A stretch of 64,000 bases of DNA from Romanomermis culicivorax (lineage: Eukaryota; Nematoda; Enoplea; Mermithida; Mermithidae): positions 577,001-641,000 of the forward strand of contig CAWUHX010000101.1 in assembly GCA_963922205.1 (NCBI GenBank), written 5' to 3'. Position 1 is the stretch's first letter; each line of letters begins with the position of its first letter. The position numbers and the translations under genes are program-made. Shown piece by piece: positions 57,340 through 64,000 of this stretch. The notes beneath the pieces are model-generated. The model was given only the letters and a program-made list of their open reading frames with translations, did not search any database and was not told where the DNA came from.

Positions 57340-58744
57340 TACAGTATAAATTAATATTTAAATCTGATGATGGACACGGCCAGCTAAAAGATGCAAGGAA
57401 AACTTGGTGAGCCCAAAAAAGAGTACAAAACTAACGAAACAGGCCCTTTTAAGGACTGTAAACCTACAGTATGCCCTAGGCGCAGCTAACAACGCCCAAG
57501 CTAACTCCTGCAGCAGAAGTCGGTGCAGAAGATGCCTATGGTCACATAGACATTTTCCAGTTCGAATACGTTAAGCATTGGGGCGAGTTTCACTCTCCAT
57601 GCTAAACATATGAACGTCTTTTAATGAGAACTTCCAAACTAGTCGTTTTGCATCGCAAAACGTCGCTAGTTTTTACTGATAAGAGGTGCACATAATGCTC
57701 CAATTATGACTATGAGCTCGTAGAGCTTATCTGGGGGAAATTCTGATCAACGGGTTACATACCATAGTCTACATGCCCAACCGAAAAACAACAAAACATA
57801 ACAGAAATGAAACACAAGAATGCATGTAAAGCATAATGAATGAAACGAAAAATAAGAGTAAGTAACTGTTAAACAAAAATGGCCAAAAACATAAAGTATG
57901 AACATTATGTAAATCACGTGACGTTGAGCAAAATTGATCGGCATGTGACAGGCGTGTCCCCGACACAGCAGAACTTAAAACAGTGAATCTCAATACAGAG
58001 ATACTAAAAAGTTTTATGCATCAGTGTAAGCGCACACTTCATGTTTATCATAAATATGCAACTCAGGTATATTAAAATCGTTTTTGCTAGTTGAGATAGT
58101 CTATTTTTAGTTAAATTTGGCCATCCAGATTTTACGTGCTTTTGTCCTGCAGTTAGGGGGTAGGTATAGACGAACGGATCACTGTAAAATCGCAAAAAAT
58201 ATCTGTCAAAAAAATATGTTTGCAAAACGTTTGAAAGAAAACAAAAACAAAAAATTATCATAAGGGTTCCCGATTAAAATAGTTTTCTATCGAGCTCGAT
58301 TGCAAAAAGATTTAATTAATGAAATAAATGAAATATAATAAAATGAATAAAGTAATTAAGCAGTAAAGGCAGAATAAAAAACAAATAATAAAGAAACGAA
58401 AAGTAAAATAATGTAATAAAAAGTAGGCAACAAATAAAGCAAAAGTACGAGACCTGAAAAAATTAAACAAGAACTGGCCCATAATAAGACTAATATAAAA
58501 AAGAATAAGTCAATAAGGGAAAAAAATAAACAAAAAACTTGCATGTGGATCTGTTAATAATAAATAAACCAGAATAAAAAGCTGTTATGTCCTGATAACA
58601 CATGCAGAGCCATAATGTCAGAAATGTGGTGATTCGTGCCAAAATGTGTGACAACCAGCGTCCACCAGATCGAAATCTAATAGACCTAATAGGTTCATCA
58701 GGCCAAAATGTCTACCCCCCGATCTCCATTTCCCCATTCTAAAG
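57340..58744. other. Intergenic, nothing recognised
   Basis: 1.4 kb of non-coding sequence. 57960-58560 is A-rich with runs such as AAATAAAATGAATAAAG. Short ORFs are low-complexity. No transposon end identified. Confidence 0.4.
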
Positions 58745-58960
58745 ATAACTTTTTGAAAATTCGTTATTTTGAGAATCTGTTCTGAGACTTTGCTGTAATC
58801 AGAATCACTGTCTTGAGATTTTGCCGTAATGAGAATGGATGTTTTGAGATTTCGCTGTTTTAAGACATCGGTGTTTTGAGACATCGCTGTTTTGAGAATC
58901 GCTGTAATGAGCCTCATTATCTTGAGTTTCGCTGTTGTGTGTTTCGTTGAACAGGGTTGA
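58745..58960 (+). repeat. Degenerate minisatellite, about 20 bp unit
   Basis: About ten drifting copies of a unit around TTTTGAGATTTCGCTGT / TTTTGAGAATCGCTGT. Probably a decayed tandem array; not coding despite an ORF on the minus strand. Confidence 0.65.
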
Positions 58961-59920
58961 AACCTCAATATGGTGCACGCCTGCCCGGAGGATTAGCGGG
59001 ACCTGTGGTAGAGAAATTTATTATGCAATACCATTGACAATGTGACAATTACAGTTTCTATAGTCCGTTAGTTTAGGAGTGGTGGACGTTAGCGACATAC
59101 AAAAAAACGTATGTTCTATTTTTCCCGAACTTTTCATGGAGCGGAAAACTCAGTACTTTATAGAAAAATGAGAATTTCTTTGTGTAATTGTTTAAAAGTT
59201 AGATGAGCCGCAAAGGTTTTGATGGAATTAAAAAACTTTACAATAATAATATCAAATAATTGACGACCAGGAACGCAAAGGATGAAAATGAAGCCTAGGT
59301 TGAAAACTTTATCCATAAATTTCTTGATTCATAAGCTCATGTCTTTTATTATGCAGGCATTGCGCAGAGATGGCCACGGATCGGAATGCACATTTCGATG
59401 CTTTTTGCAAATATACTCAAATTTAAAAAATTTACTCAAATTTTGACATTACTTTCTCAACAAAAGTAGCGACAGTGATATCCATATAAAAATGAAAAAA
59501 CACATCATTCATAATTTTCGTTCCAGTTTTCATGTTGATGAGCGAAATCCTGTTCGTGTGTCGTATGGTATGCATGTCCTAAATTACGTAATTTGGAAAG
59601 ATTTAGTTTATGGAGTCGTATTTTCGATCATGTTGTTTTTTCATTATTCTTCTAAAATCATTAATATGCCATGAAAGAACGAGTGAGTTTCATGATATAT
59701 CAGATTATGAATCCTAAATTTGATCCAGTCAACACTACATTACAAGCTCATTATCATTACAAATTATGAACACATGTAGCATGATAACATGAAAACATTT
59801 GTAACAATTCGGAGTTGAGATGACTGGCATGGCTGCTCTCCATCGCTCCACCGTCGAGTTAAATGGACCCATCAGTATTAGTGCAACCTATTCCCATTGC
59901 TCGAGTTTCCAGTAAAAGTT
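58961..59920. other. Region upstream of the SOD gene, no exon identified
   Basis: A first exon of the SOD gene (5' UTR and start codon) is expected upstream of 60068, possibly here, but none of the short open stretches looks like a signal peptide with a phase-1 donor. No other feature recognised. Confidence 0.4.
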
Positions 59921-59924
59921 TGGC

Positions 59925-60000
59925 TTGATCTAGGACTTGAACCCTGGACCTTGCGGCTACCGTCTGCACACTCAGACCAACTAATCCAACCGGATTTCAG
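59925..60000 (-). repeat. tRNA-derived SINE head
   Basis: On the minus strand GGATTAGTTGGTC (59987-59975) fits a pol III A box and GGGTTCAAGTCC (59944-59933) a B box, about 31 bp apart, within a tRNA-like arrangement. The SINE body would extend toward 59850 on the minus strand. Located 68 bp upstream of the SOD exon. Confidence 0.6.
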
Positions 60001-60067
60001 GAAATGGCAGATTGTAATTGAGGTGGCTGCTGTGCCCATCTATGTATGATCTATAAAATTTCTTCAG

Positions 60068-60597
60068 TCGACCACCTGGAGGCCACTGCAATCATGAAAG
60101 GTAGTCACGGTATCAACGGAGTCGTCTATTTCCAACAATCCGGCTCCGACGCCCAATCGCCCGTCTACATTTTCGGTAAAATTTCCAAACTGCCCAAAGG
60201 TCGACACGGCTTGCACGTTCATCAATTGGCCGGCGATTTAGTGACCAATGGTAAATGTACGAACCTGGGTCAACATTTCGATACGCCCAATCCGGGCTTC
60301 GACCCCAACGGCCAAATGTTAGAGCATAGGCACGGTAACCCGGACGACAAGTCCAGTCATTCTGGAGACTTGGGAAATTTGGAGGGTGCTGAAAAGGCGG
60401 AAAATGGCTTCGAAATGGAGACGGAAAAAGTGTCCTTGTACGGGGCCAATTCGATTATTGGGCGATCATTGGTTGTACATAAGTATAAGGACGATTTTGG
60501 GAGCAAAAATACGACGGAAAGTCTGACGGATGGGAATAGTGGGCCGCCGATAGCCTGCGGAGTTATTGTCTGGAAAGATGTGGTCATAACGAGTTAA
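60068..60597 (+). CDS. Cu/Zn superoxide dismutase, main exon
   Basis: Antioxidant enzyme family converting superoxide to oxygen and peroxide. The exon begins after a TTTCTTCAG acceptor (phase 1) and ends at TAA; the first exon was not found. The in-frame ATG at 60046 lies in the intron and is not a credible start. Metal ligands are visible: HGLHVHQ (two Cu His), GQHFD, HRHGNP, SSHSGDLGNL (His and Zn-binding Asp) and SLVVHKY. The disulfide Cys pair lies in GKCTNLG and IACGV. Odd: the residue before ACG that is Arg in the family's electrostatic loop is Pro here (SGPPIACGV), and Glu after HVH is Gln. About 176 aa, longer than cytosolic SOD1, suggesting an extracellular form. Probably binds metals; activity may be reduced. 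Confidence 0.9.
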
Positions 60598-60816
60598 ATA
60601 TGAATTATTCCACAAAAGTTATCAGAGTTGGTCTGAAAATACATTAATCTGAGAGATATCGGATTGATGTTGTTTTTGGAATCATGTTTATGGGCTATTG
60701 TATATTTATCGCGTTTCTTATGAAAAAATCAGGAAGAAATTTAGCGTTTTTGTTACAGTATGGGGTATCCTGTTAAGTGAAAATTGTGTATCACATTTAA
60801 CATTTTCAAGTTTAAA

Positions 60817-60822
60817 ATAAAT
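60817..60822 (+). terminator. SOD polyadenylation signal
   Basis: AATAAA 220 bp after the TAA stop of the SOD exon, coding strand; plausible but not certain. Confidence 0.45.
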
Positions 60823-61038
60823 GGACTAATATACCTAATTGAATTCAAGGAATGTAATTTGTAGTCTGCGCTTCCCAAAGTACTAATTTCGAATGTTTGT
60901 AATTGCAAAGCCATGCGAGGGAAATTCAACTTCTCTGAAGGTTCATTCTACATATTTTAATAGTCAATTTTTTTACAAAATGCTCCTGAATTTGAAAATT
61001 GGTACTGTCAGAATCGTTCAAACAAAAATTTTAATCAA

Positions 61039-61272
61039 TAGTCTGTTTTTTATAAAAAGCTTCCGAATAGAAAAGTGACACAAATCAGTACTCGTCTACC
61101 TAAAGTTCTCTCTGCAAAATTTTTCACCAGAAAAATTGTTAAAGGTTAGGTCAGTAAACTCACAAATTTCCAGTCCTACATAATATTTTGTTTATCAGAA
61201 AATCGCAAAAATCTGTAATACTACTTGCTTTCCACTTTCATTATTTGGAAGCATTTTAAGAAAAACAGACTA
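61039..61272. mobile_element. TA-flanked MITE (TAGTCTG family), copy downstream of SOD
   Basis: Ends TAGTCTGTTTTTTATAAAA and AAGAAAAACAGACTA; interior matches 23685-23929 (GTGACACAAATCAGTACT, CTTGCTTTCCACTTTCATTA). Confidence 0.7.
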
Positions 61273-61608
61273 TAGCATTGTTTGCTCGAAAAAATTTTCA
61301 AGGTCATTATTAACAAATTTCCAGACCTATATGACATATTTTTCGGCAGAAAATCGTTTGAATATTGAAATTATTTGCGTACTAGAATTCAAGAGTATTT
61401 CAAAAGAAAAATTGACAAATCGTATCATCACACAAATATTTCGTGAACTATTCATGATTCAGGTTGGGAATCCATATTAGGTCAAGTTAATGTCTCACAA
61501 ACATAATTTTACTCAGGTTCATAACTCGAATTATGGATCAACATGCGATGTAGTAACGCAGTTAAAACAAAAATGATCATGATTATTGTTGTGAATTCAT
61601 TCCAGATC

Positions 61609-61852
61609 TATGGTCTGTTTTTTACAAAATGCTTGTAAACGGAAAAAATGGAAAAAATAAGTACCTTCTCAAACTTGTTTATACAAAGCTTTTACTGTTG
61701 AATATTTTACTCAAAAAATTGCGAAGGTCAGTTCTGTAAGCTCACAAATTTTCAATACTATGCGACAAATGGCTTACCTGGAAATGGCAAAAATATGAAA
61801 TAGTACTTGCTTTCCACTTTTTAATTTACAATCATTTCAATAAAAACGGACT
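61609..61852. mobile_element. TAGTCTG-family MITE, diverged copy
   Basis: Ends TATGGTCTGTTTTTTACAAA and AAAAACGGACTA; interior with TTTTACTCAAAAAATTG and ACTTGCTTTCCACTTT blocks. Confidence 0.55.
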
Positions 61853-62734
61853 ACAGTAGAAGTACCATAAACACGATTTTATTGCCTGTTCATAAGGTTG
61901 TGGACCCATTTGTCATTGTCCAATAGTGTCGAACAATAATGATTGCATGAATTGCAAATGACCGCAGTTGTGAATTCATTTCAGATCTGGTAAGTGTCTC
62001 ACAAATGCTATAGTTCCATAATGTCACACAATAATGATTTGAATAACTTATCTCGCGATTCAGTTTAGGAATCCACTATAGATCTAGTAAGTGCCTCACA
62101 AACATGATTTTTTAGTGATGTCCATAGCTTAGATTTTGAGTCAACATTCCATAGTCTGAGAATATCACACAATGATTCGATGACTACTCATGATTCAAGT
62201 TGTAGATCAATCATAGATGTAGTAACTGTCGTATAAACATGATTCTGTTGATAATGCAGATTGTGGAAAAACATACGATTGTTTTATGTGTCTTACAAGA
62301 ATAATTTGCTGAACTGCTCATGATCCAGGTTACGAACATTATAGTTCAAGTTACTGCCACACAAACATGATAATGCGGGTTGTAGATAAACAACAAACCA
62401 TAGGTTCATGTGACAGACAAAAATAACTTGATAAACGTATCCAACGATTCTGGCTGTGAATCCACTATAAATCTAGCAAGTGTTTCACAAACCTGACTTC
62501 ACTTACTGATGCTGCTCATAACTCAGGTTTGGAACAGAATGCCACGTCACACATAATGATTATTTGACGAACCTCTTATGATTCAACTCGTGGATCCAAA
62601 CCTAATTTTTCAAAAAGTCATAGTTTCATAATGTCACACAAAGATGATCTGCTTAACTGTTCATGACTCAAAAAAATGGATCCATAACGCCAAGGACTGT
62701 AGCTCCAATCTATAACAATGCCATATCATTATTA

Positions 62735-62939
62735 TCATCCATAAACAAAGTTATTGTTGCCAGTTTTTGTTGGTTCGGGACCACTGATCTGCTCGATGAT
62801 CTGTGATGTCAAACCGATCGGTTCGCAAGATAAGACATTGTCTGTATCGTAACCGTCGCTGGCTTTTGCTAAACTGACGGCTCGACCCAAAATGTTGAAT
62901 TCGTCGCTTAGTGCCAAATCGTACCGTTTGAATGATGCC
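62735..62939 (-). CDS. Last exon of a divergent Cu/Zn-SOD-like gene
   Basis: Minus strand; opens after an AG acceptor (ACGTGTAG, phase 2) and ends at TGA. 67 residues. LALSDEFNILGRAVSLAKAS aligns with the SOD beta-strand and active-site loop (family: Ile/Leu-Ser-Leu..Ile-Ile-Gly-Arg-x-x-Val-Val-His), but the copper His is replaced (Ser-Leu-Ala). The following loop is much shortened, and LSCEPIGLT sits where the disulfide Cys region is. A polar tail follows. Likely a non-catalytic SOD-fold protein; upstream exons would lie beyond 63000 and were not found. Tail-to-tail with the SOD gene at 60068, suggesting an old local duplication. An unrelated exon remains possible. Confidence 0.45.
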
Positions 62940-63250
62940 CTACACGTAAAAAAATGCATAGTTTCGCAATGAATTGACAGTTTTAACGACAGATTTAGAG
63001 TAGCAATAAAGAGAAAGTTCAATTTTGTATAGAATATGGCTTGCTGATAAATTCTAATATGCAAATTAGGTGGGGAAAAACGCATAACTCATATTGCAAA
63101 TTTGTATGCCAAAATTTATCACAATGATCGAGGTTGTGATTGTGAATCTAGAGATTCCATAGTTCCATAGCTCCATGCAAAAGTAATAATTAAACAAAGA
63201 TTCAGATTATGAATTCTTCAGAAATCTATACTTTATTCATTTCAAAATGA

Positions 63251-64000
63251 TCGCTGCAGTGATCCCGTAAAATCAAGTTCAAAACGAAAAAAACTGGTGA
63301 AGCATATTACTGTAATGAACAAAGAAAATTTATGGTCCGTACACAGAAGACTCAAAAATTTCCTCTTGTAAAATCGTTAAATGGTCAAAATTTCTTGAAT
63401 GCCAAGTGCAATGCTATGCAAATCAAAGTGTTTAAGGAGTCCGATCTTTCTGTGCATTCGATGTTCCCATTGTCATTGCAAAATTTAGCATTTTTCTACA
63501 GTATTTTAGTTATATTCTGTGAAAATTGTGCATTTAGATTGAACCTACTTTTTTAGTTCTCGCAGGGTCTCTTATTTTATGATAACGGGACCATTAATGT
63601 CGCACAGAGATGATTTTACTCAGTGTACATAACTGAGACTGTGAATCCGCATGCCAGAATTTATCACACTATGAGTCAATTTGTCAATACAGAATAGAGA
63701 CTAAAAGGACTAAATAAGTCTACTATACTCAATTCAATTTGAAATGATTGATACACCGATCGAAGTTTCAGCAAACGCAGCCTTACTAGAAATTTGGAAA
63801 TCAATTGCGTGGGAAATGTTGGTCCATATGCTATCGGTAACCCTTCTGCGGTTCTTAGGAGATTCGTGACTCAGTTCTAACCCTGACGCTAACTGGACTA
63901 CCGTGGGATAGTGTTTAGGGAATGCGGCACTGAGAGGTTTGGTGTAATGACTTGTGTGAATAATGGAATTATAACTAAATCAAATGAATAAACACAATGT
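63251..64000. other. Window end, no gene identified
   Basis: AT-rich sequence; an ORF at 63332-63556 has no recognisable features. It may be intron of the SOD-like gene. Confidence 0.35.

Larger units (their letters stand above)
61430..63250. repeat. Decayed tandem array, about 130-140 bp unit
   Basis: Recurring blocks CATGATTCAGGTT, GATCTAGTAAGTGTCTCACA, AACATGATT, CTCATAACTCAGGTTGTGGA and AATGTCACACAATAATGATT repeat in order about ten times with heavy drift. Interrupted by a MITE (61609-61852) and by the SOD-like exon (62735-62939). Weak traces continue to about 63680. Confidence 0.55.

Noticed and set aside
60046-60067. ATG upstream of the SOD exon as true start
   Set aside because: It lies before a strong TTTCTTCAG acceptor and adds residues unlike any signal peptide or SOD N-terminus.

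Overview
This 64 kb window is nuclear DNA of an intron-bearing metazoan, most likely an invertebrate. I infer this from GT..AG introns, many only about 50-250 bp long, an AT-rich background, and a transposon load that includes a Maverick/Polinton, a DIRS-type reverse transcriptase, LINEs and hAT, PIF/Harbinger and pogo relatives. The species cannot be named from sequence alone. Exon joins below were checked by hand for splice sites and phase, not with transcripts.

Host genes: a secreted serpin (minus strand, 35161-30168, five coding exons, 410 aa); the complex III subunit UQCRB/QCR7 (plus, 47856-51227, three exons, 133 aa); ZNHIT1, the HIT zinc-finger subunit of the SWR1/SRCAP chromatin remodeller (plus, 53076-55677, five exons, 167 aa); a Cu/Zn superoxide dismutase exon (plus, 60068-60597) that keeps its metal ligands but lacks the active-site arginine; and, facing it, the last exon of a divergent SOD-like gene (minus, 62939-62735).

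Layout. 1-9.4 kb: nested transposon debris, including a DIRS-like reverse transcriptase split by an 855 bp hAT-type insertion. 9382-21353: a 12.0 kb Maverick/Polinton with 6-bp target duplication and an identifiable empty site in a paralogous repeat. It carries an intron-rich, stop-ridden family-B DNA polymerase (itself hit by a Harbinger element), a broken packaging ATPase, four unassigned genes and a 0.96 kb CTTT microsatellite; no integrase or capsid gene is visible. 21.4-30 kb: three-module repeats (an ACTAGT-ended element, a 96-bp satellite array, a roughly 450 bp tail) and two LTR-like blocks. 30-35 kb: serpin. 36-47 kb: a Harbinger remnant, LINE fragments split by a hAT element with perfect 8-bp duplication, a retropepsin fragment, and copies of a palindrome-bearing repeat called R1 here. 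47.8-55.7 kb: UQCRB and ZNHIT1, whose introns hold several copies of a small C-rich transposon family with CATAC..GTATG ends and 8-bp duplications. 56-64 kb: unclassified repeats, a tRNA-derived SINE, the two SOD-type genes and a decayed tandem array.

The most unusual signals are the Polinton with its TIRs differing by exactly two 44-bp units, the C-rich 8-bp-duplication family, a compact GC hairpin recurring in at least eleven dispersed repeat copies, and the SOD pair with altered catalytic residues.
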